NCBI RefSeq assembly: GCF_000218895.1
Contig: NC_015703.1
Span: forward strand, 2,431,001-2,495,000
DNA: 64,000 nucleotides
Origin: Runella slithyformis DSM 19594
Lineage (GTDB): Bacteria; Bacteroidota; Bacteroidia; Cytophagales; Spirosomataceae
Reading direction: 5' to 3'
Below, one piece after another: positions 49,399 through 58,832 of the stretch; positions within the stretch are counted from its first letter, which is position 1, and each line of letters opens with the position of its first letter. Below the pieces are notes generated by a model, which worked only from the letters and a program-made list of their open reading frames with translations, was not told the DNA's origin and made no database searches. The translations under genes were made by a program, and so were the position numbers.

Positions 49399-50893
49399 AT
49401 GAAAAATATCTTTAAACTTTCTTTTTTAACTAATTTATTAGTTTTTTCTATAGCTTTTACTCCTGCTTTCTCAGTTGTAACAGTCACTGTTGTAGCCTCG
49501 GGTGTTTCGGGCGGAGGTGGTTTTACTGACTTAGAGCCTGGTACCACTTATAGCTTTTATCCATCAATAGTCGGATTGCCTAATGATGCAACCGTTACAG
49601 CATATTTATGGACTGCTACGAATGGAACTGTAACTGATGCGAGTAAAACGCTAAATACTGCTTATGTAACTTTTAATAATACTCCCAATAGTGGCACAAC
49701 TGTAAAAAAGTTAAAAGTAAAAATAACGTATAAAGTTGGAACAAATACACCTGTAGAGGTGACGAGCAATGAGCAAATAATCGAAGTAAGGCATATAGGA
49801 GCTATCAGTAGTGTGACTATTGCGGGTTCAATCTATAGTAATGGTAATACCCACCAACACCCTTGTGGCACTTCTTCCATAGGTGTTTCCATTCCTAATG
49901 TTGTAACTGACCCTCCTCAAAGCGTCACATACTACTGGACTTACCCCTCCGGCTGGAGTGGCCCTGCAACAACTACGTATCCTACCAACTCAGTAACTGT
50001 AACTCCTGGTGCAGGTCAACAAGGAACTTTAAAAGTAGAAGCCAAACGCAGTGATAGTGGAGTAACAGTCAGTATCTCTGTCAATATTACCCGTCCTTTG
50101 CCAATTATAAATTCTACGAGCATTAATAATTTAGTAGTATGCTCAGGAACTACTCAATCAATTTCTGCGAGTGGTACGAATGCAGACTCTTTTGTTTGGA
50201 CACCATCATCAAACGTAACAGTTAACGGGAATTCAAGCCCTCAAAATGTTAGTGGTGCTGTAAACATTGGTGCTACAAACCAAGGTACAGTTACAGTACA
50301 AGCTTATTCGTCGGCTTGCGGGACTGCAAGTAGCAACTCCATCGTTCGCAATGTTAGTTTTGGCACTCCAGCTATCACTAACCCTATTCAATCGTTGTTT
50401 GACTCCTACTCGAATATGTATCAATGTTCCAACATCGTAACCCCCTATTTTGGCACGAGTTACACTTGGACATTGGTGTCGGGTTCAGCTACTTTGGTTC
50501 CCAATATCAATGATTGCTATGTCACTACCACAGGGGGGGGCTATGGTTTCTGTTACCGCTTCCAATACCTGTGGCACATCAAATACCGTTTATTATGATA
50601 TCCCTGCTGCTGAAGGTTATCGAATGATGGCCTATCCCAACCCAACGAAAAATGTATTGACACTTGAACTTAAAAGCAAAGATGTATCTTCTATTGACAT
50701 TTATTCTAAGGAATCCGCTGAACGAGTCAAGTCTATTCCCGTAAAAGACTTTGTAAAGGGTAATGCTACCGAAGAAGGCCCTAAAGTGGAGTTAAATGTG
50801 AGTGATCTACCTCGTGGGATTTACTATCTGCATGTAAATCCCGGTATAGATTCAAAACAGAAAGTCCAGATAATTCAGATTAGGCTAGAGTAA
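49399..50893 (+). pseudogene. T9SS-exported Ig/PKD-like surface protein, frameshifted at a G8 run
   Basis: Signal peptide (LLVFSIAFTPAFS), then several Ig/PKD-like beta-sandwich repeats rich in Thr, Ser and Asn (ATVTAYLWTATNGTVTDASK, SVTYYWTYPSGWSGPATTTY, ADSFVWTPSSNVTVNGNSSP, YFGTSYTWTLVSGSATLVPN). At the G tract 50533-50540 the frame changes; the other frame continues AMVSVTASNTCGTSNTVYY and ends with a type IX secretion C-terminal domain (MMAYPNPTKNVLTLEL, LPRGIYYLHVNPG). With seven G rather than eight the two join into a protein of about 497 residues. In the current form it would stop after about 399 residues without the sorting domain. Slippage at G8 could switch export on and off. Confidence 0.82.
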
Positions 50894-51020
50894 GGTTGTC
50901 TTCTCCTGCCATTCTTAACAATCCCCTTTGGTCATTGGCAGAAGGGGATTGTTTTTTGCGGTAACGAACCTGCATTTTACGGCAACTTCTCCGTACTTTT
51001 GCCTAAAACCGTATCCTTCC

Positions 51021-51866
51021 GTGACCCTGCGTAAACGAGTCTATAATACCCTGGAATTCTCAGCCGTTGGCCGGCGTGGGATGAGTTTATATATCAATAT
51101 CGCGTTGGTGTCGATCATTTTTATCAACTCGGTGGCGATCATTCTGCACACGGTTCCTGAGATTCGGCATTACCGATTGTATGAATCTATTTTTACCGAT
51201 TTTGAGATTTTTTCGGTCATCATTTTTACCATTGAATATTGCCTGCGTATATGGTCGTGTGTCGAAAACCCTCGCTATAAAAATGGTTGGCGCGGGCGTT
51301 TGCGGTACATCTTTTCGTTTTGGGCCATTGTCGATTTTCTCGGTATTTTTCCGTTTTACTTCACGTTGCTTACGTCCGATTTCGGCATAATTCGGATTTT
51401 GCGGGTTTTTCGACTATTCCGGTTGTTTCGGGTTACGCGCTATTCACACGCCCTCAAGATGATCCGTAACGTGCTTTTGGAAACCAAAGAAGAACTGCTC
51501 ATCTGTTTTTCATTTATTATCTTTACCCTGTTGATCTCGTCGAGTGTGATGTATTATCTGGAGCATAACGTTCAGCCTGAACGATTCAGGAGCATTCCGG
51601 CTACGCTGTGGTGGGGAGTGATTACGATGACCACCACAGGCTACGGTGACATGTATCCCGTCACGGCCGCCGGAAAGTTTTTTGGGGGAATTGTCCTGAT
51701 TTTGGGCATAGCGTTGTTTGCCCTGCCTACGGGTATCATTGCTTCCGGATTCATGGAACAAATTCGCCGGGACAAAGGGCGTAAGTATATCCAATGTCCT
51801 CACTGTAACGAATGGGTTGATTTGCAGGAAGTTCATCATGTTCATAAACCCACGGAAAAACACTGA
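51021..51866 (+). CDS. Voltage-gated-like potassium channel
   Basis: About 281 residues from GTG 51021 (the frame is open to 50928). Six transmembrane helices: S1 near IALVSIIFINSVAIIL, S4 with regular Arg (RILRVFRLFRLFRVTRYS, about 122-139), S5-S6 around the pore. The selectivity filter is TTTGYGDMYP (about 205-214), clearly K+-selective. The cytoplasmic tail ends with QCPHCNEW and HHVH, a possible half zinc site. Its stop overlaps the next glycosyltransferase start by one base (TGATG). Confidence 0.92.
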   Translation: MTLRKRVYNTLEFSAVGRRGMSLYINIALVSIIFINSVAIILHTVPEIRHYRLYESIFTDFEIFSVIIFTIEYCLRIWSCVENPRYKNGWRGRLRYIFSFWAIVDFLGIFPFYFTLLTSDFGIIRILRVFRLFRLFRVTRYSHALKMIRNVLLETKEELLICFSFIIFTLLISSSVMYYLEHNVQPERFRSIPATLWWGVITMTTTGYGDMYPVTAAGKFFGGIVLILGIALFALPTGIIASGFMEQIRRDKGRKYIQCPHCNEWVDLQEVHHVHKPTEKH

Positions 51867-52999
51867 TGCGCATTGGATTTGACGCCAAACGGGCTTTTAA
51901 CAACCGAACAGGATTGGGTAACTACAGTCGGTTTGTACTGAATGCGCTGCACAACTATGCTCCCGGACATACGTATTTGGCCTATACGCCCAAAATCAAA
52001 ACGGGGCTTTTTGACGAGTTTCCCGAAGAGTCCATTCGAATGCCAAATTCGACCAATCCATTGTTTGGTGCCTGGTGGCGGAGTTACGGCATCAAAAAAG
52101 CGCTGTCGCAGGACAGCATTCAGGTTTTTCATGGATTGAGCAATGAGCTTCCGAATGGACTCCATAAGGCGGGAATTAAATCCGTGGTGACCATTCATGA
52201 CTTGATCTTTTTGCGTTATCCCGAGTTGTACCCTGCGATTGACCGTTTTTTTTATCGTCAAAAATTTAGAAATGCCTGTGCCGAAGCCGACGTCATCGTG
52301 GCGGTAAGCGAGCAGACCAAACGGGATATTGTGGCGTTTTACGGCACTTCGCCTGAAAAGATACAGGTAGTATATCAGGATTGTCATGAGGCGTTTCATG
52401 CGCCTCAGACTTCCCAAGTCTTTAAGACTTGGGAAGTCTCACCTCTCCTCCGGAAATACAACATCGACACACCCTATGTGTTGAGTGTAGGCACCATTGA
52501 GGCGCGTAAAAATCAGCTTCATTTGGTCAAAGCCTTTCACGCGGCGCAATTGGAAGACGCTGAACTGGTGCTGGTGGGCGGAAAAACGAGTTATCAGCGT
52601 GAGATAGAAATCTATATTGCGCAACATCAGTTGGCCGCTAAAGTCAAGATTTTAAACAGCGTTCCGTTTGCCGATCTTCCGTCGCTGTACCGATCGGCCC
52701 GGGTATTTGCGTACCCCTCTTTTTTTGAAGGATTCGGCATTCCTATCGTGGAAGCACTGCACAGCGGCGTGCCGGTGGTGGCTGCTACGGGGTCATGTTT
52801 GGAAGAAGCCGGCGGCAAAGGCGGGGTGTATGTGGACCCTGGCGACGTACATGCGTTTGCCCAAACGCTGACCGGGCTTTGGCACGACGAAACCCTGCGA
52901 AAGACGTTGATACAGGATGGCCAAAAACATATACACCAATTTGCCGCCGCGAAAATCGCAAAAGAGTTGATGGAAATCTACGCATCTTTGCAGTCGTAA
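51866..52999 (+). CDS. Glycosyltransferase, GT4 family, with an in-frame palindromic insert
   Basis: A 377-residue GT-B glycosyltransferase. N-terminal domain: RIGFDAKRAFNNRTGLGNYS with the donor/acceptor Gly loop, and VVTIHDLIFLRYPELYPAID. C-terminal nucleotide-sugar domain: YVLSVGTIEARKNQLHLVKA (about 205-225), LYRSARVFAYPSFFEGFGIP and IVEALHSGVPVVAATGSCLE (about 271-312) with the ExxxxxxxE motif. Between the two domains the residues QTSQVFKTWEVS are encoded by a 33-bp perfect palindrome (52407-52439) seen also at 21348-21380. The insert is 11 codons, keeps the frame and lies in a loop, so the protein is probably still functional. The sugar product is unknown. Confidence 0.9.
   Translation: MRIGFDAKRAFNNRTGLGNYSRFVLNALHNYAPGHTYLAYTPKIKTGLFDEFPEESIRMPNSTNPLFGAWWRSYGIKKALSQDSIQVFHGLSNELPNGLHKAGIKSVVTIHDLIFLRYPELYPAIDRFFYRQKFRNACAEADVIVAVSEQTKRDIVAFYGTSPEKIQVVYQDCHEAFHAPQTSQVFKTWEVSPLLRKYNIDTPYVLSVGTIEARKNQLHLVKAFHAAQLEDAELVLVGGKTSYQREIEIYIAQHQLAAKVKILNSVPFADLPSLYRSARVFAYPSFFEGFGIPIVEALHSGVPVVAATGSCLEEAGGKGGVYVDPGDVHAFAQTLTGLWHDETLRKTLIQDGQKHIHQFAAAKIAKELMEIYASLQS
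52407..52439. repeat. 33-bp palindromic repeat inside a coding sequence
   Basis: AGAC, TTCCCAAGTC, TTTAA, GACTTGGGAA, GTCT. Same length, same ends and same TTTAA centre as the terminator at 21348-21380, with a different inner stem. In the glycosyltransferase frame it adds 11 codons. Confidence 0.85.
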
Positions 53000-53085
53000 A
53001 CTGAATGACCGTGTAAGCGTCTGACGAATCCAAACCGTCGGACGCCTGCGCTTCATGTGATGTGCTGCTTTCTGAAAATAATCTT

Positions 53086-54444
53086 ATGATGCAATTTCCC
53101 CAACCGTTTATACAGGAGCTGAAAGCCCAACTGGGCAGTGAATACGCTGATTTTGAAGCTGCTTTACAGCAGCCGCTTCCCGTAAGCATTCGTTATAATG
53201 CCGCTAAAGTTTCCGGTTTTTCTGCCGAAGATGCCGTACAATGGTGTGCCGAAGCGCGTTATTTAGCCTCCCGTCCGGTGTTTACGCTTGATCCGCTTTT
53301 TCACGCGGGCGGGTACTATGTGCAGGAAGCCTCTTCAATGCTGATCGGGGAGGCCCTTACGCAGTCCGTTGATCTTTCGCACCCCTTACGGGTGCTGGAT
53401 CTGTGCGCCGCCCCCGGGGGGAAAACGACACTTCTGGCTTCAAAACTGTCGTCCGATAGCCTTTTGCTGGCCAATGAAGTCATTCGGAGTCGGGTGATGA
53501 TCCTGAAAGAAAATGTGCAGAAATGGGGCCTCCCCAATGTGTACGTCAGCAACCATGATCCCGAAGATTTGGGAAAACTGGCAGGCTTTTTTGACGTTAT
53601 TCTGGTCGATGCGCCCTGCTCGGGCGAAGGGCTGTTTCGCAAAGACCCTGCGGCCGTAGATGAATGGTCGCCGGAAAATGTGCTGACCTGCGCGGGGCGA
53701 CAAAAACGGATCTTAAGCGCAGCCATGCCGCTGCTGAGCGCCGACGGCGTATTGATCTATTGTACCTGTACTTATAACGATGCCGAAAATCAGGACAGCA
53801 GTGCTTTTATATTGGCCGGCAATGCATTTGAAGAAGTAAAACTTCAGCTTCCCGCCGAGTGGGGAACGGTGGCCAAGTCCATTGGGTATCAATGTTATCC
53901 GCATAAGGTACGGGGCGAAGGTTTTTTTCTGTCGGTATTTCGCAAAACGGCCCATGTAGATTCGTTTTATTATAACATGGAAAAAGGCGGAAGGCCGCGC
54001 TCGTTTAAGCCGTTACACAAAAAACAACTGACCGAAATAAGCCGTTGGCTGAAAGAACCCGACGAATTCAGCTTTTATGAAAAGCCCAACGGCGAGGTGA
54101 TCGCCCTGTTGGAAAGCCAAAAAGAAGATTTGATCGTGTTGGACAATCTGTTGTTTGCCAAAGGCCTGGGCCTGGAAATGGGCTCATTTAAAGGCACTGA
54201 TTTCATTCCTTCTCATGCTTTGGCATTAAGCACGGCGGTGTCCGATGAGTTGCCGCGTTTGGAGCTTTCGGAAGGAGAAGCTTTACAATTTTTGAAAAAA
54301 GAGAACCTGCTTTTTGACGCGCCCAAAGGCTGGCTATTGGTGACTTACCAAGGCTTGGGATTGGGCTGGGTCAAGGGATTGGGGAATCGCATCAATAATT
54401 ACCTGCCCAAAGACTGGCGGATTCGGATGGAAATCCCCGAGTAG
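53086..54444 (+). CDS. RsmF-like rRNA m5C methyltransferase
   Basis: About 452 residues from ATG 53086 (a GTG eight codons upstream is possible). A NOL1/NOP2/Sun-type enzyme that methylates cytosine in rRNA. The SAM site is VLDLCAAPGGKTTLLASKL (about 103-121). The two catalytic Cys are in VDAPCSGEGLFRKDP (about 180) and IYCTCTYNDAEN (about 227). A C-terminal PUA-like domain (about 300-450) contains GWLLVTYQGLGLGWVKGLGN. The stop codon TAG lies within palindromic repeat copy 3. Confidence 0.93.
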   Translation: MMQFPQPFIQELKAQLGSEYADFEAALQQPLPVSIRYNAAKVSGFSAEDAVQWCAEARYLASRPVFTLDPLFHAGGYYVQEASSMLIGEALTQSVDLSHPLRVLDLCAAPGGKTTLLASKLSSDSLLLANEVIRSRVMILKENVQKWGLPNVYVSNHDPEDLGKLAGFFDVILVDAPCSGEGLFRKDPAAVDEWSPENVLTCAGRQKRILSAAMPLLSADGVLIYCTCTYNDAENQDSSAFILAGNAFEEVKLQLPAEWGTVAKSIGYQCYPHKVRGEGFFLSVFRKTAHVDSFYYNMEKGGRPRSFKPLHKKQLTEISRWLKEPDEFSFYEKPNGEVIALLESQKEDLIVLDNLLFAKGLGLEMGSFKGTDFIPSHALALSTAVSDELPRLELSEGEALQFLKKENLLFDAPKGWLLVTYQGLGLGWVKGLGNRINNYLPKDWRIRMEIPE

Positions 54445-54465
54445 GGGCAGGCCATGCGTCTGCCC
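54441..54465 (+). repeat. 25-bp palindromic repeat, copy 3 (overlaps methyltransferase stop codon)
   Basis: GTAGGGGCAGG, CCATG, CGTCTGCCC: same ends and length as copies 1 and 2. The TAG is the stop codon of the RsmF-like gene. The following 100 bases hold another GCGTCTGCCCG (54495-54505) and the palindrome CGGGCAGACTGCCCG (54543-54557). Confidence 0.75.
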
Positions 54466-54568
54466 GTAAGGAACGGCCCGCTGCAGTTCCGTTCGCGTCT
54501 GCCCGGACATACAATAGAAGCATAAAATTGACCAAATTACAACGGGCAGACTGCCCGAACCACAGAAT

Positions 54569-55609
54569 ATGCCGTTACCGAAATTGCTTTACCTCTGCAT
54601 CAATGATGGTTCTGATACGCGTATCAATAAAGAGATCAGGACATTAGCTTCACAGTTTGAGATCATTTATGTAGGCATCGGGCGGGATGAGTCGCAGGCG
54701 TTTGTCAAACCTTTTTGTACCAAATTTCATTTGGTCAAAGGCCATCACAAATCTATCGGTACGCTCGTTCGGTACTTTTTTACGTTCGTCAACCTTTATT
54801 TTACCCACCGATTTCGCAGTATACACGTCATCAATGAGCAGTTGCTGCTGATCTTTCTTCCGTTTTTGGTGTGGAGTCGGCGGCGGGTGGTAGCCGATAT
54901 TTTTGATTCCATTTTCCTGCGTTCGGGCAATCCTGTGGTTCGGTCGCTGCAATCCCTGCTGTATCGTTTACCCAAAACCATCATTGTGACCGACGATAAC
55001 CGCAAAACCCTCGTGCCGGCGGAGTTTCAGAAGAAAACCGTAGTGGTTGAAAACTACCCCTATGCGTTTCATAACCTTCAGCCCAAAGCGGCGGCCGCCG
55101 ATGAACTGCTGATCCTGTACAGTGGCTCCTTGGGCACCACGCGCGGCACGATGCTTTTGACGGAATTGTTAAAACATTCGCCCAAGGTAAAGGTATGGAT
55201 GATCGGTTGGGTGTATGATGAGCCTACACGGCTGCTGAGTCAACATCCGCAAGTGATCTTTTGGGGCGTCAAAACCCAGCAGGAAACCATGCGGCTGGCG
55301 TCGGAGTGTGATTATATTCTGTCGGTTTATGAGCCAATCAACGACAATAATCTCAATGCCAGCCCCAATAAGATCTACGATGCCATTCAGGCGCAAACGC
55401 CCGTGATCATCAATGCCGAGGTCAAAGTGGCCCGATTTGTGGCCGAAAACCGCCTCGGCTGCGTGTTGGCGAATTATTACATTACTGATGTCGAGACCTT
55501 GGCCCATCAATTGATTTCTCTAAAGAAAGGCTTCCTTTTCGCTGCCGACTTCCGCCGCCGCTACACCTGGGAAGCCATTGAGCACAAGTTGATAGCGGCA
55601 CATGAATAA
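54569..55609 (+). CDS. Glycosyltransferase, GT4-like
   Basis: A 346-residue GT-B glycosyltransferase. The start LLYLCINDGSDTRINKEIRT matches the first Rossmann domain of GT4 enzymes; HVINEQLLLIFLPFLVWSRR and VVADIFDSIFLRSGNPV are further family parts. The donor domain has LLILYSGSLGTTRGTMLLTE (about 172-191), VKVWMIGWVYDEPTRLLSQH and VYEPINDNNLNASPNKIYDA (about 252-271) in place of the usual ExxxxxxxE region. The sugar and acceptor are unknown; cell-surface glycan is likely from the neighbouring manC and other glycosyltransferase. Confidence 0.82.
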   Translation: MPLPKLLYLCINDGSDTRINKEIRTLASQFEIIYVGIGRDESQAFVKPFCTKFHLVKGHHKSIGTLVRYFFTFVNLYFTHRFRSIHVINEQLLLIFLPFLVWSRRRVVADIFDSIFLRSGNPVVRSLQSLLYRLPKTIIVTDDNRKTLVPAEFQKKTVVVENYPYAFHNLQPKAAAADELLILYSGSLGTTRGTMLLTELLKHSPKVKVWMIGWVYDEPTRLLSQHPQVIFWGVKTQQETMRLASECDYILSVYEPINDNNLNASPNKIYDAIQAQTPVIINAEVKVARFVAENRLGCVLANYYITDVETLAHQLISLKKGFLFAADFRRRYTWEAIEHKLIAAHE

Positions 55610-55677
55610 AGCTGAAAAATACAGTTTTTGACCTAAGTATGAGATGGCAGGGGGATAAGCATGACCCGCCTCAACGC

Positions 55678-55705
55678 AAAAAAGGCTCCAAGCGGAGCCT
55701 TTTTT
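55678..55705. terminator. Bidirectional intrinsic terminator
   Basis: AAAAAAGGCTCC, loop AAGC, GGAGCCTTTTTT: perfect 12-bp stem with A and T tails, between the convergent glycosyltransferase and TonB receptor genes. Confidence 0.95.
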
Positions 55706-55731
55706 GGTAGAAGACAAAAGCGTTGAATACA

Positions 55732-58695
55732 TTATTTATTCAACAGTTCATCAAAGGTAAGTGAAACATAATACATGGAGCCAACAACCGGATTTCCCCA
55801 GCCTGTTCGGTATTGGGTTCCTAACAAATTCGTGCCCCCAAGTTTGAGGATTGATTTAATACTGGAAATTTTCTTGCTCACTTGGGCGTCTAAAGTGCCA
55901 AATGCGGGTATGGTAAGTTGATTGTTGTTCTGAGGCAGTCGGGCCAAGGCAGGTTGGAGAAGATCTAACCAATCAAATGCAGCCTGATGACGCCATACAA
56001 CATTAAAGCCCCACCCTGAGTTGCCTAAATTACGATTTCCAAAAGTTATATTATGTCGATATTTAGGGGTATTGTATCCCACTTGAAAACCGTCATCGAG
56101 CACGTTACGATTCTTCTCGCCACTAAACATCTTTACGCCGCCGGCATCAAGTGTATTATTGGAAAGGTTAAATCCTAATGTAAAGTTTTTGGGTAATAAA
56201 TAATCAAATCCTAAACCAAAGCCTTGAGTTTTAATATCTCCAGTATAATTTGTTGACATTGATATTACCTGTGGGATAGCCGCATTTCTAAGGAGTACGC
56301 CGCCGATGTAATTTTTCATTGTGGTATTGTAATAATACACGTCTACCAATAGTTTTTTGGCAATCATCCCTTTGTAACCTACTTCAAAACTTAAAGCACG
56401 TTCAGGTTTGAATTCAGGAAAAGTCCATGCCTGTCCGGTGGCAATGTTAACAGATCCTGCTCCCTCTCGAAGTTTATAATTGTCCCATAGAGCAGGTAAG
56501 CCGCCAATCAGTAAAGATACCGGAGTATTAAGATTGATGTATTGATTTTGGTTGGTTGGGATTCGGAACCCTGTTTGGTAGGAGGCTCTGAAATTATGGT
56601 TTTTGTTGGCAGTATAAACGGCCGAAATACGTGGACTCCACTGGCCGGCAAAATTTTCGTTTTTATCATAACGAACAGAACCCGTCAACTTAAATACATC
56701 GTTGAAATTTTTGCTCACTTGAGTATATCCTCCAAACTCATTGATGCTGAACTCACTTCCATCCGATTTTTTCAAAAAAAGTGTACCGTTGGAGTTCAAT
56801 GCATATTGTCGATAATTTCCTCCAATAATAATTTCAATTACTTTAGGGTCAATTATTTCATTGAAATTGTACATGGCTTCGGCATGATAGAGTCGAGTAC
56901 GGTCTACAAATAAGGCTCCGTTTGGAATAGGGTTGGCTTTTACCTGAGCCGCAATTTGGTCGAAGCGCGGATCTCCCGGTAAAACTCGACCTTGGTCTGC
57001 CACGCCGCGAGCTGCGGTATGAAATGCACCGGCGTTAGAATTAACGGCTCCTAAAGCAGTAGCATACGCAGCTTGCGGTGTTTGTCCGGCTCTTAAGGCT
57101 GCCTGAAAAGCGGGTACGAAAGTTTGGAATGCACCACCGGCATAAGTAAGGGCATATTGTGGATACCATCCTTGCGCCAAGCCTGCCAAGCCCGCTGACG
57201 CAGGTGGCACGCTTGGTTTCCAAGCTTCATTAATGTAGGTGCCGAGCAAACCGGCGGCATAGGTATCGCCCGAATTTTCGGCGGTCATATAGGCACGAAC
57301 AAAGAAATTAGACCCTCTCAATTCGGCTTTATACAATCCCATTGTAAAATTTTTGAGTTGATATCGGTCTGAAGAAGTATATACTGTTGACCCTGTACCC
57401 CAGTTGGCCTGAACGACTGCTTCTACTTTATCGTTGATACGATAGTGTAACGCACCATTTAATTTCAAGCTTTTTGTGTTATAGTTTACTAAATCAAACT
57501 CATTGTAACCCGTGCGCGATACGGCTACATTGGGAAGTAAAACGTCGTTTATCAACTGCGTGCTCGGAATACCCGTGGCAGCAGAAAACTGATTAATCCC
57601 CCCAACCAGTTGTGCTAATGGAGCGCTGATAGCGTTTAGCTGAGTAAGCGGCACCCCAAGTAATTGGCCGAATGTGCCGCGTAAACTCGCTAAACCGGCA
57701 CCGCTCGAGTTCTCATCGCCATAGACGTTTACGCCATCATACCCGGGATTACTGCGGGTTCCATTATCAGGGGTAGTCCCTCGGAAACTTTGGTCGCGAT
57801 AATCATTCACCTGCCAATCCTGAGCAGTAATGTAGCCAACATTGAGTTTGAAAGCGAATTTGTTGTTGAAAGCTTTGGCATACCGAAAAGCTACATCATA
57901 GAAAGGCGTAGTTTGGGTAGAGCGATTATCGGCGCTCATTAGGCCCAATTTTGTGTAAGCACTTACCCCTTGATAAAGAAATGGATTTTTACTGTTCATC
58001 AATAATAGTCCATTGATGGCATTGGGTCCATACAAAGCAGAAGCGGATCCGGGAAGAAGCTCAACACTTTCTAAATCAAGTTCTGAAATTCCAACTATGT
58101 TTCCTACCGCAAAGTTGAGTCCCGGAGCCTGATTATCTATTCCGTCAATCATTTGTACCACACGTGTATTACCATTTCCTGAAAATCCACGTGTATTAAC
58201 AGAACTGAACATCAACGATTGAGTGCTCACCTCTACCCCTTTTAGGTTACGAATGGCATCATAAAAGTTAGCTGCCGGGGTTTCGCGGATGTTGCGAATG
58301 TCCATTTTCTCAATACTCACGGGCGATTTCAGAACACTTTCCTCAACCCGGGAAGCTGATACAACCACCTCCTGACCCATCAATGCCTGCTCTTTGAGCA
58401 CGATTTTCAGGTCAGAACGATTGCTGTTAATTTGTACTTCCTGCGTCTCGTATCCAATAGAAGTGACAACCAAGGTAAAAGGAGTAGCGGTATTGGTCGT
58501 CAGGGAAAAATTTCCCTTCGAATCGGAGATGGTACCGATCACTTTTCCTTTCACCTGAATGCTTACTCCCACCAGGCCATCGCTTGTGGTACCGTCGGTA
58601 ACAGTACCGCTGATCTTCGTCTGAGCCAGCACTAAGCCTGCGCTCATGCACCATGCCGTTAAATAAAGCAGGGTAGTTCGTAACATTTTACTCAT
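55732..58695 (-). CDS. TonB-dependent receptor, large
   Basis: A 987-residue outer-membrane receptor. Signal peptide 1-25 (ending GLVLAQ). Carboxypeptidase-regulatory-like domain about 27-112 (ISGTVTDGTTSDGLVGVSIQ, TISDSKGNFSLTTN). Plug about 115-230 (VEESVLKSPVSIEKMDIRNI, SVNTRGFSGNGNTRVVQMID with the Gly-rich loop). A barrel of about 750 residues with extra-long loops rich in Ala, Gln and Gly (about 360-610). It ends YVSLTFDELLNK. There is no SusD or other partner adjacent, so the ligand cannot be guessed. Its divergent neighbour is the DUF3089 lipoprotein. Confidence 0.93.
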   Translation of the reverse strand: MSKMLRTTLLYLTAWCMSAGLVLAQTKISGTVTDGTTSDGLVGVSIQVKGKVIGTISDSKGNFSLTTNTATPFTLVVTSIGYETQEVQINSNRSDLKIVLKEQALMGQEVVVSASRVEESVLKSPVSIEKMDIRNIRETPAANFYDAIRNLKGVEVSTQSLMFSSVNTRGFSGNGNTRVVQMIDGIDNQAPGLNFAVGNIVGISELDLESVELLPGSASALYGPNAINGLLLMNSKNPFLYQGVSAYTKLGLMSADNRSTQTTPFYDVAFRYAKAFNNKFAFKLNVGYITAQDWQVNDYRDQSFRGTTPDNGTRSNPGYDGVNVYGDENSSGAGLASLRGTFGQLLGVPLTQLNAISAPLAQLVGGINQFSAATGIPSTQLINDVLLPNVAVSRTGYNEFDLVNYNTKSLKLNGALHYRINDKVEAVVQANWGTGSTVYTSSDRYQLKNFTMGLYKAELRGSNFFVRAYMTAENSGDTYAAGLLGTYINEAWKPSVPPASAGLAGLAQGWYPQYALTYAGGAFQTFVPAFQAALRAGQTPQAAYATALGAVNSNAGAFHTAARGVADQGRVLPGDPRFDQIAAQVKANPIPNGALFVDRTRLYHAEAMYNFNEIIDPKVIEIIIGGNYRQYALNSNGTLFLKKSDGSEFSINEFGGYTQVSKNFNDVFKLTGSVRYDKNENFAGQWSPRISAVYTANKNHNFRASYQTGFRIPTNQNQYINLNTPVSLLIGGLPALWDNYKLREGAGSVNIATGQAWTFPEFKPERALSFEVGYKGMIAKKLLVDVYYYNTTMKNYIGGVLLRNAAIPQVISMSTNYTGDIKTQGFGLGFDYLLPKNFTLGFNLSNNTLDAGGVKMFSGEKNRNVLDDGFQVGYNTPKYRHNITFGNRNLGNSGWGFNVVWRHQAAFDWLDLLQPALARLPQNNNQLTIPAFGTLDAQVSKKISSIKSILKLGGTNLLGTQYRTGWGNPVVGSMYYVSLTFDELLNK

Positions 58696-58701
58696 AGGTA
58701 T

Positions 58702-58729
58702 TAATTGGTTTGGTATTAATTGGTCATAA
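58702..58729. repeat. Tandem GGTATTAATTGGT in the divergent promoter region
   Basis: GGTATTAATTGGT occurs twice with a two-base gap just upstream of the TonB receptor start, in the space shared with the DUF3089 gene. It could be an operator; no regulator is known. Confidence 0.45.
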
Positions 58730-58832
58730 ATTTACGTAATATTCGCTCTTTTAAAGATAATTTACAATTTAACCTATTTATATTCATACATAAAAAATGT
58801 TATGCACGCATAATTATTTGAAAAATCCAAAA

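Noticed and set aside
51021-51866. Cys-x2-Cys/His tail of the K+ channel as a new zinc sensor
   Set aside because: Only half a zinc site is visible and similar short Cys tails are common in bacterial channels; evidence is too thin.
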